This document shows, piece after piece, positions 17,164 to 26,339 of a stretch of 44,047 nucleotides of DNA. Source of the DNA: Fidelibacterota bacterium. GTDB lineage: Bacteria; Fidelibacterota; UBA8477; JABMPR01. The translations under genes were made by a program, and so were the position numbers. The stretch covers positions 1 to 44,047 of the forward strand of contig JAERTH010000128.1 in the NCBI GenBank assembly GCA_016844955.1, in the 5' to 3' direction. The notes beneath the pieces were generated by a model. It worked only from the letters and a program-made list of their open reading frames with translations. It searched no databases and was not told where the DNA came from. The first letter of the stretch is position 1; each line of letters starts with the position of its first letter.

Positions 17164-17946
17164 CTATCCTCGGATAATCCCTCGTGAACTCTCTGCAATA
17201 AAATCAAGTACATCACCAACCTCAGAACCAATCTCCATATTTTTCTGAATGTCCTTTACAGCATGGGAAACATTCATATGGCTGCGATAGATTCTGGTAT
17301 AGGCTTTTTTGATTTGATTGATGGTTTCACTTGGGAAGCCGCGACGATGTAAACCAACGGAATTTAACCCGTTGTATGTCAGGGGTGTACCGGAAGCCCG
17401 GATATAGGGTGGAACATCCTTGGTAATCCGAAACCCTCCTGCGATAAATGCATGTTTTCCAATTTTGACAAACTGATGAATCGGGACAGCTCCACCAATA
17501 ATGACAAAGTCCCCTACTTCAACATGGCCACCCATATTGCAGGTGTTGGCGATAATGACATTATCTCCGATTTCGCAATCATGTCCAATATGGCAGTACG
17601 CCATGATCAGAACATTGTTTCCGATGGTGGTTTTCCAACGATCCGTTGTCCCGCGATGGATCGTGCAATATTCGCGTACTACGACATTGTCACCCAGAAT
17701 GGTTTCTGTTTCCTCGTGAGCGTATTTCAAATCTTGAGGGATTTCACCTACAACAGCACCGTTGAATAGCCTGCAATTCTTCCCCAGGGTTGTCCGGGCA
17801 CCGACAAGTACATGTGCCTTGATGATACATCCATCACCAATGGTAACATTCTCCTCTATGATGGCATAAGGCCCAATGGTAACATCTTTTCCTATTTTCA
17901 CATTATCGGGACTGATTAAAGCGGTGGGATGAATGCGCGATTTCAT
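17164..17946 (-). CDS. lpxA: UDP-N-acetylglucosamine acyltransferase
   Basis: First step of lipid A synthesis: transfers a 3-hydroxyacyl chain from ACP to the 3-OH of UDP-GlcNAc. The 260 residues form a left-handed beta-helix of hexapeptide repeats (about 1-190) and a C-terminal helical part. The catalytic base corresponds to H122 in CHIGHDC, and the GEIPQDLKY segment is diagnostic. The ATG lies three bases after the lpxC-fabZ stop, giving close translational linkage with the enzyme that makes the next pathway step. Confidence 0.96.
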   Translation of the reverse strand: MKSRIHPTALISPDNVKIGKDVTIGPYAIIEENVTIGDGCIIKAHVLVGARTTLGKNCRLFNGAVVGEIPQDLKYAHEETETILGDNVVVREYCTIHRGTTDRWKTTIGNNVLIMAYCHIGHDCEIGDNVIIANTCNMGGHVEVGDFVIIGGAVPIHQFVKIGKHAFIAGGFRITKDVPPYIRASGTPLTYNGLNSVGLHRRGFPSETINQIKKAYTRIYRSHMNVSHAVKDIQKNMEIGSEVGDVLDFIAESSRGIIRG

Positions 17947-17949
17947 AGA

Positions 17950-19356
17950 TTACCTATCGACTATTGAGGCCATGAGATCGGCTTCGACGACAAGTTTGCC
18001 ATCCACAAAGCCCATTCCACGTAGTTTTGCAGAACGTAGACGGAATTTCACCAGCTCAAGTTCAAAAATAATCTGATCTCCAGGCTCAATAAGCTTGCGG
18101 AATTTCACATTATTGATGGCAGAGAAAAAGACTAGTTTATTTTCAGGGTCTTCACCAGCATTCAGCAGCAATGCACCGCCTGCCTGGGCCATAGCCTCCA
18201 GAGTCAACACCCCTGGCATGACAGGTTTTCCTGGGAAGTGTCCCTGAAAAAAGGGTTCATTCATCGTAACATTTTTAAGGGCCGTAATTTTTTCACCTGG
18301 CGTAAAATCGATGATCCTATCAATGAGGAGAAAGGGGTATCTATGTGGGAGAATCCTCATAATGGCTTCAGTATCAAAGACAATTTGCCGTTCACGGGGG
18401 CGTCTTTGAAAACGCTTGGCCAGGATTTGTTTCTCATACTCTTTTTTGAGGAGTCTGACCAATTCCACATTACTGGCATGCCCACTTCGGGCTGCTGTGA
18501 TGTGTCCCTGAATAGGCATCCCCAGCAAGGCCAGGTCACCGATGAGATCTAGAATCTTATGACGAACCGGTTCAGTTTTAGAGCGTAATTTTTTTCCATT
18601 GAGAATGCCATTTTCGCTCTGGATCAGTGTTTCGTCAATATTGAATAATTTTTGTAAGCGAGACAGCTCGGATTCTTCGATTTTGCGGTCAATCATGACC
18701 AATGCCGTATCTGCACTACCACCCTTGATCAATCCCTGGGCTTTGAGTTCTTCCACCTCATGCAAAAAACAAAAGGTTCTGGCGGGGGCTATCTGCTCCA
18801 CAAAGTCCTGCTCCAGTGAGTAGAAGGACATGTACTGGGTTCCCAGCGATTGGAGCTTATAGTCTATTAAAAAAGTGACTCGGAACTGATTAGAAGGCAG
18901 TGCGTGAATGTCCACACCCTTTTCAGGGTCTGAATAGGTAATGGTTTTATCCAGCACTAAATATTCCCTGGCAGCATCCTGTTCTTCAAAACCAGCGTCC
19001 AGCAGGATGTCAACAAATGGAATGGCGCTGCCATCCATCACCGGTGGCTCTTTGTTGTCCAATTCGATGAGAATGTTATCTATTTCCAGACCGCTAATAG
19101 CAGCTAACACATGCTCGGTAGTGTGAATCCGGGATCCATTGTGCTCAAGCGTGGTCCCTCTGGAGATATCTACAACATGGTCAATATCTGCCGGGATCGG
19201 TTTGGCATTGGGTACATCTGTTCTTAAAAATCTGATACCTGTGTTCTGAGCCGCTGGTTTGAAAGTCATCCTAGTCTGTACACCAGTATGTAGCCCGATT
19301 CCTGCTATGGATACGGCTTTCTTAATGCTGCGCTGGTTTTCTCGTCTATCCTGCAT
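17950..19356 (-). CDS. lpxC-fabZ: Bifunctional LpxC-FabZ: UDP-3-O-acyl-GlcNAc deacetylase fused to 3-hydroxyacyl-ACP dehydratase
   Basis: 468 residues. The LpxC domain (1 to about 305) has the zinc ligands H82 (TTEHVLAA), H266 and D270 (VRHKILD), and the catalytic-site H293 (SGHASN); it removes the acetyl group in the committed step of lipid A synthesis. The FabZ domain (about 322-468) has LPHRYPFLLIDR, catalytic H373 in GHFPG and E387 in LEAMAQ; it dehydrates 3-hydroxyacyl-ACP in fatty acid elongation. Both enzymes compete for the same acyl pool, so the fusion ties lipid A to phospholipid synthesis. This fusion is known in Bacteroidetes/Chlorobi relatives and is a useful lineage marker. Confidence 0.97.
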   Translation of the reverse strand: MQDRRENQRSIKKAVSIAGIGLHTGVQTRMTFKPAAQNTGIRFLRTDVPNAKPIPADIDHVVDISRGTTLEHNGSRIHTTEHVLAAISGLEIDNILIELDNKEPPVMDGSAIPFVDILLDAGFEEQDAAREYLVLDKTITYSDPEKGVDIHALPSNQFRVTFLIDYKLQSLGTQYMSFYSLEQDFVEQIAPARTFCFLHEVEELKAQGLIKGGSADTALVMIDRKIEESELSRLQKLFNIDETLIQSENGILNGKKLRSKTEPVRHKILDLIGDLALLGMPIQGHITAARSGHASNVELVRLLKKEYEKQILAKRFQRRPRERQIVFDTEAIMRILPHRYPFLLIDRIIDFTPGEKITALKNVTMNEPFFQGHFPGKPVMPGVLTLEAMAQAGGALLLNAGEDPENKLVFFSAINNVKFRKLIEPGDQIIFELELVKFRLRSAKLRGMGFVDGKLVVEADLMASIVDR

Positions 19357-19391
19357 CTATTTCAATTCCTTCATTCCAGTTCAGCGTCCAC

Positions 19392-20408
19392 TTAGGCTTT
19401 ATTCACTTGTTTTTCAAGTGTTTTAACGAGCTTATATAACTCTGGCAACTTTTGAATAATAGCTTCAATTTTTAATTCTTCTCTATGAGCACGTGCCGGG
19501 AAGCCGCTGACCATCATTCCATCAGGAACATCCCGTGTGACACCACCACGTGTGGCAATGGAAACGTCATTGCCCACATTAAGGTGACCAATAACTCCAC
19601 TTTGACCGCCCATTTGTACCCTGTCACCCAGATTTGTACTGCCAGCGATGGCAACCTGGGCAGTGAGGAAGCAGTTTTTACCAATTCTTACACTATGGGC
19701 AATGTGCACCTGATTGTCCAGTTTGGTTCCATCACCAATACTGGTAGGTCCGATCGATCCCCTATCAATGGCACAATTGGCACCAATCTCAACATTGTCT
19801 CCCAGAATAACATTACCGGTCTGAGGAATCTTCTGAATCTCACCAGCTTCCACGGCAAACCCAAAACCATCACTACCGATTACGGAACAGGCGTGAATGA
19901 TGCAATTTGCACCCAGTACGCAGCCGTCATACAGAACGACATTTGGATAGAGATGAGAATCGTCGCCAATTTCACAGCCGGACTGAATGACCACATTTCC
20001 TTCTACGATGACATTGGCTCCAAATGTAACGTTGTCACCAATAATCACCCCAGCACCAATTTCTGTTGAATCAGGGACTTCTGAGGAAGGGCTAATGACA
20101 GCGGAGGGGTGAATTCCAGGTTTGCACACCCGTTCCACATGATTCAGCATTGCCAGGGCTTTGAGCATGGCTTGTTGCGGGTTGAAAGTTCGTAGCAGAT
20201 TTGGAAATTCTATATCCAGATCCTCAGGGACGATGAGTGCAGCCGCCTGAGTTGTTTCCGCATATTTGAGATACTTGGGATTTGAGAGAAAGGATATTTC
20301 CTGGGATGTGGCAACTTGAATCTCGTTGAGTTTCGAGATTTCCACACTCTCCTCACCCTCTAACCTGGCACCGAGAGCCTGTGCCAGTTCACCTAATTTT
20401 ATAGTCAA
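19392..20408 (-). CDS. lpxD: UDP-3-O-(3-hydroxyacyl)glucosamine N-acyltransferase
   Basis: Third enzyme of lipid A synthesis: adds the N-linked 3-hydroxyacyl chain. It is 338 residues: an N-terminal uridine-binding domain (about 1-100, SFLSNPKYLKY), a hexapeptide beta-helix (about 100-290) and a C-terminal helix. The catalytic His is in NQVHIAHSVRIG. The start is TTG; upstream GGGG overlaps the TAG of ompH, which lies 13 bases before. The gene order ompH-lpxD-lpxC/fabZ-lpxA matches the conserved bam-lpx cluster. Confidence 0.95.
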   Translation of the reverse strand: MTIKLGELAQALGARLEGEESVEISKLNEIQVATSQEISFLSNPKYLKYAETTQAAALIVPEDLDIEFPNLLRTFNPQQAMLKALAMLNHVERVCKPGIHPSAVISPSSEVPDSTEIGAGVIIGDNVTFGANVIVEGNVVIQSGCEIGDDSHLYPNVVLYDGCVLGANCIIHACSVIGSDGFGFAVEAGEIQKIPQTGNVILGDNVEIGANCAIDRGSIGPTSIGDGTKLDNQVHIAHSVRIGKNCFLTAQVAIAGSTNLGDRVQMGGQSGVIGHLNVGNDVSIATRGGVTRDVPDGMMVSGFPARAHREELKIEAIIQKLPELYKLVKTLEKQVNKA

Positions 20409-20421
20409 GGAGTGACTGCCC

Positions 20422-20928
20422 CTACTTCTGGAGCTCCTTTAAGACCTTTTCCGTGAGATCGTATTTTTCCTGGGCATATAGAATATTCCCAGCAACCGTA
20501 TCGAAGATGAAGTCATAGTCCCCATCCTCACCCACTTTTTTGATAGCGGTATTAATCTTCTGAAGCACTGGGTCAGCGAGAGCTTGTTGCTTCTGATAAA
20601 ATTCGCCCTGAGGTCCTAATTTATTCACCTGGAACTGTTGAATCTCTTCGGCAAGACGACGCATTTCGCCTTCTTTACTGGCACGATTGCTTTCCGTCAT
20701 TAGAAATTTCTGACGCTCATAATCCTGCTGCATGCTGTCAAGGGAGGCGGCCATATCATAATATTGCTTTTCAAGCTTCCGACCTTCAACTTCCAGCTTG
20801 CTCTGTGCTTCCTTGAATTCCTCAAATTGTGAGAGGATATATTCTGAATTGATGTATCCATACTTCTGGCCAAAAGCTGCCATAGATAAAGCTAATAATA
20901 GTATCAGACGGATTGTCGTTTTGTTCAA
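20422..20928 (-). CDS. skp: OmpH/Skp-family periplasmic chaperone
   Basis: 168 residues with a signal peptide (cleavage near AFG-QKYGYIN, about residue 20) and a long coiled-coil region (about 35-115), the tentacle layout of Skp. Skp holds unfolded outer-membrane proteins on the way from Sec to the Bam complex. The start is TTG with AGGAGA seven bases upstream; there is no better in-frame ATG. It lies 26 bases after bamA, the usual partner. Confidence 0.88.
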   Translation of the reverse strand: MNKTTIRLILLLALSMAAFGQKYGYINSEYILSQFEEFKEAQSKLEVEGRKLEKQYYDMAASLDSMQQDYERQKFLMTESNRASKEGEMRRLAEEIQQFQVNKLGPQGEFYQKQQALADPVLQKINTAIKKVGEDGDYDFIFDTVAGNILYAQEKYDLTEKVLKELQK

Positions 20929-20954
20929 AATGGTGTCTCCTTAACCAGTTCTTT

Positions 20955-23309
20955 CTAAAATTGTTGACCGAAAATAAAATGATATTCCGGTGATTTCCAA
21001 TCGGGTACAGGAGTCTGGTCAAATCCCCAGCCAATATCAATACCCAACATACCTAATGGTGGCATTATTATACGTCCACCAAAACCGGCCGACCTTTTCA
21101 GATCAAACAGGTTACTTGAATCAAAATCATCCCATACATTGCCTGCCTCGGCAAATCCTATCAAATACATCATGGGATTCGGGGACAGTAGAAAGCGCAT
21201 TTCCAAGGTGTACTTGAATGACGCCATTCCACCAAAATAAGCATTACCTTCCAAGGTTCCAACAGATCGTTCAGCATAACCACGCAAAGCACTACCATAA
21301 ATCAGGCCTGCTCCACCCATGAAAAAGTATTCGTCATAGGGAATAATATGTGTGGAATCTGACTCCAGTTTTTCCAGAAACCCACCTTCAAAATAGTTGC
21401 GCATGGTGAGCTTTTCTTTCCATAGTGGAACATACCATTCAAGACTGGCTTTTTGTTTGAAAAAGCTTTCGTTCCCCCCCAGTAGACCACCACTATAAAC
21501 TGAATTGAGTGACAAGACTGACCCATTGGTGGGAAATTCAGGAGCATTTCGAGAATCACGTGAAATGGTCTGGTTCAGACTAATCCCCGAGGTCTTCTCC
21601 AGGTGTGCTGGATTGACCCGATCAAAGGTCTCCTGTGAATATATATTATCCAGATCGTACCTGTCTATTGCTGCCCTGAAAGTCCAGCGTCCACGAAAAT
21701 AGTTGTCGGGCCACTGAAAACGGCGACCAAAGGAAATCGACCCACCTGTAGTATGCACGTCAAATGGTGTGGAATAGCTTGATCCATAATTGAGATAGGA
21801 TGAGCTGTTGCCCTGACTCCGATCCTGGTCAAACAAACTGATACCCAGTAGGTTAGGCGTATTGAACAACCATGGCTCAACAAAGCTGATTGAGAGTGCC
21901 TCATAACTATAGGCTCGTTGAAAATTGAAGGATACTTGCTGGCCATTTCCCCTGAAATTGGGAAACTGTAGACCCACGGTACCAATAAAGCCATCCTGTT
22001 CGCTATACCCAGCACTGGCAGTTGCCGTTCCAGTATTTTTCTCTTCAACTTCAAAAACCAGATCAATTTCATCATCGTCATATGGGATTACGTCAGGAAC
22101 AACATTGCCAAAATAATTCAGAATCATGACTTCACGTTGTGAACGCATAAGGGCTGTGCGACTAAACAGATCACCGGGAAATATTCTGAGCTCACGCCTG
22201 ATCACATTTTCTTTGGTTTTGTCATTCCCAACAATTTTTATGTGACGCACATGCACCGGGTTCATTTCAGTAATGGCCAGCGTAAGATTAACTGTGTCTG
22301 CTGCAATGGGAAGCTCAATGGGATTGATCTGGCAATAGAGATACCCCTTATCCATATATGGACTGCGAACGCCAAACTCAATGGCTTCCATGAGCTTTTC
22401 TGAATTGTATTGATCACCTCTGGAAATACCCAGAGCTGCCAGAATGTCTTCCGATTCAAAAACTGTATTACCAGTGACTTCAACTTCACCGTATTTGTAT
22501 TTCTCACCTTCATAAAGATCAATGCGAAAAAACATCTTTTTCTTGTCTTCAGAATAATAGAGACTGTCACCACGAATTTCTGCATCACGATAGCCCAGTG
22601 AATGCATATATTCTTCTACCAAACGTTCATCAGCACGCAGGTTTTCGATGGAGAACTCGGTATCAGCCCAGAATTTCCACCAGCGTTCTTCTTTAATTTT
22701 TTCCAGCTTCTTCCGCAACTTGCGATCAGAGAGTTCGGTATTTCCGGTGAAGTCGATAGCACCCACAGATACTTTTTTATTCTCGGTGATTTCAAATTTT
22801 ACACCACGGGAATTTTCCTTTTCCCCCTCGAAAGTACTGGGCACGACTTCGGCCAGCAGATAATTCTCTTCGTAGTACAATTTTTCAATGATACGCTGAC
22901 TTTCATAAACGATAAAAGGAGTCAAAGCCTGACCGGGGTGCAGGTTCAGTGCTTCATCAATCTTGTCGACTTTGATTTTTTTATTGCCCTCAAGCACAAC
23001 CTTATCAAGACGTGGGTATTCTTCCACCGAAATGATCAGGAAAACACCTTCCGGGGTATCTCGGTCTGTCAGAATTTTAACATCAGAGAATAGACTCAGG
23101 CTCCATAGTTGTTTTACAGCCTCAGAAAAGTCTTCTTGATTTGCTTCCATACCAACGTGTAATCCAGATGAGGATATAACGACTTCTGGTGTGGCTGTTT
23201 TGGTACCTACGACATCAATACTGGCAATTTTAATGGCAGTAGCCTGCTGACCCATGGTCATGGAAAGGGTCATAAAAAGGGACGATATGATCAGGATTAA
23301 TTTTTTCAT
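20955..23309 (-). CDS. bamA: Outer membrane protein assembly factor BamA
   Basis: Essential Omp85 protein that inserts beta-barrels into the outer membrane. It is 784 residues: signal peptide (about 1-20), five POTRA domains (about 25-425) and the 16-strand barrel (about 440-784), ending in a C-terminal phenylalanine (IFGQQF), as expected for a barrel. The loop-6 motif appears as LRGY, in place of the classical VRGF. It sits 15 bases after uppS and before skp. BamB-E homologues are not in the window. Confidence 0.95.
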   Translation of the reverse strand: MKKLILIISSLFMTLSMTMGQQATAIKIASIDVVGTKTATPEVVISSSGLHVGMEANQEDFSEAVKQLWSLSLFSDVKILTDRDTPEGVFLIISVEEYPRLDKVVLEGNKKIKVDKIDEALNLHPGQALTPFIVYESQRIIEKLYYEENYLLAEVVPSTFEGEKENSRGVKFEITENKKVSVGAIDFTGNTELSDRKLRKKLEKIKEERWWKFWADTEFSIENLRADERLVEEYMHSLGYRDAEIRGDSLYYSEDKKKMFFRIDLYEGEKYKYGEVEVTGNTVFESEDILAALGISRGDQYNSEKLMEAIEFGVRSPYMDKGYLYCQINPIELPIAADTVNLTLAITEMNPVHVRHIKIVGNDKTKENVIRRELRIFPGDLFSRTALMRSQREVMILNYFGNVVPDVIPYDDDEIDLVFEVEEKNTGTATASAGYSEQDGFIGTVGLQFPNFRGNGQQVSFNFQRAYSYEALSISFVEPWLFNTPNLLGISLFDQDRSQGNSSSYLNYGSSYSTPFDVHTTGGSISFGRRFQWPDNYFRGRWTFRAAIDRYDLDNIYSQETFDRVNPAHLEKTSGISLNQTISRDSRNAPEFPTNGSVLSLNSVYSGGLLGGNESFFKQKASLEWYVPLWKEKLTMRNYFEGGFLEKLESDSTHIIPYDEYFFMGGAGLIYGSALRGYAERSVGTLEGNAYFGGMASFKYTLEMRFLLSPNPMMYLIGFAEAGNVWDDFDSSNLFDLKRSAGFGGRIIMPPLGMLGIDIGWGFDQTPVPDWKSPEYHFIFGQQF

Positions 23310-23324
23310 ACTTAGACGTACGTT

Positions 23325-24095
23325 CTACATTCGAATTTGTTCACTCACTTGTCCGTATCTTCGCTCTCTTTTTTGATATTCCGAAATGGCTTCCAAAAAA
23401 TCTTGTTCTTTAAAATCGGGCCAGAACGTTGGAGTGACAAAAATTTCTGTATAGGCCAACTGCCACAACAAAAAATTACTGAGTCTGAATTCCCCACTGG
23501 TACGAATCAAAAGGTCAGGATCTGGAATATCTGCGGTATAGAGATGATTAGAGATTATTGTATCATTTATATCAGAAATCTGAAGTTCACCTGCTGCTAC
23601 TTCGGTTCCAATAGCCTTTACAGCCATTAGGATTTCCTGACGACTGCCGTAGTTAAGCGCAAGATTCAGATTAAGGCCTGTATTATTCTCAGTTTTCTTA
23701 ATACCTGCCAGCATACCACCACGGGTTCCTTTGGGCATGGACTCAAGATCACCGATTACAGTCAACCTAACATTGTTTTTGTGTAATTCTTCTACTTCCC
23801 TGGTGATAGTCTCCAGCAGGAGATTCATTAAGGCAGACACCTCCATTTTGGGACGGTTCCAGTTTTCACTGGAAAAGGTGTAAAGTGTTAGAGCTTCTAG
23901 ATTCAACTCACCAGCCAGTTCGGTAATTAGTCGTACAGATTTCACACCAGCTTTGTGACCAAATATCCGGGGTTTGGATCTGGATTTGGCCCAACGACCA
24001 TTCCCATCCATGATGATAGCCACATGTTTGGGAAGATTTCCCTGGGACAACACCTCAGCCTTCAATTTGTTGATATCTACTGATGATCCAGACAT
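23325..24095 (-). CDS. uppS: Undecaprenyl (di-trans,poly-cis) diphosphate synthase
   Basis: Cis-prenyltransferase that extends farnesyl diphosphate with isopentenyl diphosphate to make the lipid carrier for peptidoglycan and surface polysaccharides. It is 256 residues. The HVAIIMDGNGRWA motif carries the catalytic Asp (D30), TLYTFSSENW and the C-terminal PDLLIRTSGEFRLSNFLLWQ plus TEIFVTPTFWPDF blocks are intact. It starts five bases after the MIP18-family gene. Dxr in the same operon supplies its precursor pathway. Confidence 0.96.
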   Translation of the reverse strand: MSGSSVDINKLKAEVLSQGNLPKHVAIIMDGNGRWAKSRSKPRIFGHKAGVKSVRLITELAGELNLEALTLYTFSSENWNRPKMEVSALMNLLLETITREVEELHKNNVRLTVIGDLESMPKGTRGGMLAGIKKTENNTGLNLNLALNYGSRQEILMAVKAIGTEVAAGELQISDINDTIISNHLYTADIPDPDLLIRTSGEFRLSNFLLWQLAYTEIFVTPTFWPDFKEQDFLEAISEYQKRERRYGQVSEQIRM

Positions 24096-24100
24096 ACTGA

Positions 24101-24400
24101 TTACTCCATACCCAATGCAACCCGACCTTCAGGACTGATCATTTCAGGATTCCAGGGCGGATCCCAGACGATTTCAACCTGGGCTTCTGTAACACCTTCC
24201 AGCTCCTCGACGGCATGCTTAACATTCTGCGAAATCACACTGTGCATTGGACATCCCGTGGCAGTTAATGTCATCTTGACCACCACGTTTTCAGCATCAA
24301 TCTGAATACTGTAGATCAATCCCAAATCTACCAGGTTGACTGGTATTTCAGGATCATATACTTTGCGAAGTGCTTTTATGATGAAATCTTCGGTAACCAT
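24101..24400 (-). CDS. MIP18-family (DUF59) protein, probable iron-sulfur assembly factor
   Basis: 99 residues forming one MIP18 domain. The VYDPEIPVNLVDLGLIYSI opening and the conserved Cys in LTATGCPMHSVI are the hallmarks of SufT/PaaD-like proteins, which help deliver iron-sulfur clusters. It lies eight bases after apbC and five before uppS. The upstream ApbC itself carries an N-terminal domain of the same fold, so the two could be partners in one maturation step. Confidence 0.88.
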   Translation of the reverse strand: MVTEDFIIKALRKVYDPEIPVNLVDLGLIYSIQIDAENVVVKMTLTATGCPMHSVISQNVKHAVEELEGVTEAQVEIVWDPPWNPEMISPEGRVALGME

Positions 24401-24408
24401 AAAGAGAT

Positions 24409-25446
24409 TTAATTCACCAGCTCATGCAGTTTATCAGCTACATCACGAAACATTTGGGCGGCTTCAGATTCTGGCAAATGAATCACCAGCGGTTCACCAT
24501 TCTCACCGGCTTTCATGATTTCCTCGTTGAGGGGTATCTTGGCCAGGAGGGGAACCTGCAGTCTCAAGCTTTCCTTATCACCACCGCCTGTAGAAAATAT
24601 TTTTGAGACATGTCCACAATTTGTACAGACATGGTAGGACATATTCTCAATAATTCCCAGAACAGGTGTGTTGACTTTTTCAAACATATTGGCACCACGT
24701 TCAACATCTTTTAGAGCAAGATCCTGAGGTGTGGTAACAATAACCGCTCCGGTAAGTGCAACCTGTTGAACCAGGGTGAGCTGAACGTCACCAGTACCGG
24801 GAGGCAGGTCAAGGATCAGATAATCCAATTCACCCCATTCTACATCAAACAGAAACTGGGAGACCATTTTGCTGACCATGGCACCTCTCCAAATAACAGG
24901 AGAACTGTCCGTGAGCAGAAAACCTAGGGACATTAATGCCATGTCATATTGTCTGACTGGCTGAAGTTTATTGCCTTCCAACACTTTGGGAACCTCATGG
25001 ATACCCATGGTGATAGGCAAACTGGGTCCAAAAACATCAAGATCCAGAATCCCAACAGTATGGCCCTGCTTGCGGAGAGCAGCAGCAAGATTGGCAGCGA
25101 CGGTAGATTTCCCCACGCCTCCTTTTCCACTTGCCACTGCAATGGTATTTTTCACTCCGGGGATGGAGGGTGGAGCTGATTTTTCTTCCGTACCAGGGGC
25201 TGGTTTAGCACTGGTCTGAATGATTTCGATGTTGATCTTATCATATCCACCAGCTCTGAGCACTTTTTCTATATCTGCTAGAATTTGCTGCCGTATTTCC
25301 TCTTTTTCAGAGGAAAACTTGACGCCTAATTCTACTGATCCATCACTAACTTTTACATTCTGGATAAGCCCGAAGGTAACTACATCTTTGCTGAAACCCG
25401 GGTACTTGACCTGCTGTAAAAGGGATTTAAGTTTATCTTCACTCAT
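24409..25446 (-). CDS. apbC: Iron-sulfur cluster carrier ApbC/Mrp (P-loop ATPase)
   Basis: 345 residues. An N-terminal MIP18-like domain (about 1-90) is followed by an Ala/Pro linker and a ParA/MinD-type ATPase domain with the deviant Walker A SGKGGVGKST (about 110-120). The DLDVFGPSLP segment, the WGELDYLILDLPPGTGD Walker B region and the CTNC motif for the bridging cluster are present. It loads [4Fe-4S] clusters onto apoproteins. It is the first gene of the long envelope operon; an AGGAAA ribosome binding site precedes the ATG. The MEP-pathway enzymes IspG/IspH need [4Fe-4S] clusters, a possible reason for its place here. Confidence 0.94.
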   Translation of the reverse strand: MSEDKLKSLLQQVKYPGFSKDVVTFGLIQNVKVSDGSVELGVKFSSEKEEIRQQILADIEKVLRAGGYDKINIEIIQTSAKPAPGTEEKSAPPSIPGVKNTIAVASGKGGVGKSTVAANLAAALRKQGHTVGILDLDVFGPSLPITMGIHEVPKVLEGNKLQPVRQYDMALMSLGFLLTDSSPVIWRGAMVSKMVSQFLFDVEWGELDYLILDLPPGTGDVQLTLVQQVALTGAVIVTTPQDLALKDVERGANMFEKVNTPVLGIIENMSYHVCTNCGHVSKIFSTGGGDKESLRLQVPLLAKIPLNEEIMKAGENGEPLVIHLPESEAAQMFRDVADKLHELVN

Positions 25447-25576
25447 ATTGTATTATTTCCTATAACTTTCATAGCCTGCTAATATAGTTTTCATTTTGCC
25501 AGATGCAGGATAAATGATGCGATTAGAGTGGTTTTTCGAGACCTCCAGTCAGATAGCTTCAACCTTCCATGATCAA

Positions 25577-25703
25577 GGTGAGGGTTTCTTAAACTTTGTT
25601 CACCACAAAGGCTCCAAGACTCAAAGCATCACAAAATTTGTTTTTGTGAACTTTTTGCTTTCGTGTCTTTGTGGTGATAGTACGAAGTGGAGTCCCCCTC
25701 ACC
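25577..25703. repeat. Nested inverted repeat (CACCACAAAG family)
   Basis: Inner arms TCACCACAAAG (25600-25610) / CTTTGTGGTGA (25667-25677) pair perfectly, as do outer arms GGTGAGGG (25577-25584) / CCCTCACC (25696-25703). The centre ATCACAAAATTTGTTTTTGTGA is itself nearly symmetric. It looks like an old dispersed palindromic element; I see no second copy in the window. Confidence 0.75.
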
Positions 25704-25711
25704 CTCAATGC

Positions 25712-25743
25712 AAAAAAAGGTCCCCCTGTTGGGAGACCTTTTA
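25712..25743 (-). terminator. Rho-independent terminator of the ferredoxin gene
   Basis: AAAAGGTC-CCCC pairs with GGGAGACCTTTT around a TGTT loop with one mismatch. Read on the minus strand the stem is followed by seven T (complement of 25712-25718), 41 bases after the ferredoxin stop. Confidence 0.8.
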
Positions 25744-25784
25744 ATAAATCATGCGAATGATTTTAGTGAAGCGCTATGATTGAA

Positions 25785-26339
<555 letters not shown>

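Larger units (their letters stand above)
25447..25784. other. Gene-free region with promoter space, inverted repeat and terminator
   Basis: No credible gene. The part next to apbC is AT-rich and has a possible minus-strand -10 (TATATT, 25481-25486) without a good -35. The middle holds a long inverted repeat, and the right part the ferredoxin terminator. Confidence 0.6.

Noticed and set aside
19485..20069. Plus-strand open frame of 194 codons antisense to lpxD
   Set aside because: The length comes from the regular hexapeptide repeats of lpxD on the other strand; no start signal or protein family is visible.
22602..23093. Plus-strand open frame of 163 codons antisense to bamA
   Set aside because: It is Phe-rich shadow sequence opposite a strongly conserved gene, with no start signal.
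25514..25744. Plus-strand open frame of 76 codons between apbC and the ferredoxin gene
   Set aside because: It crosses the inverted repeat and the terminator hairpin and has no ribosome binding site.
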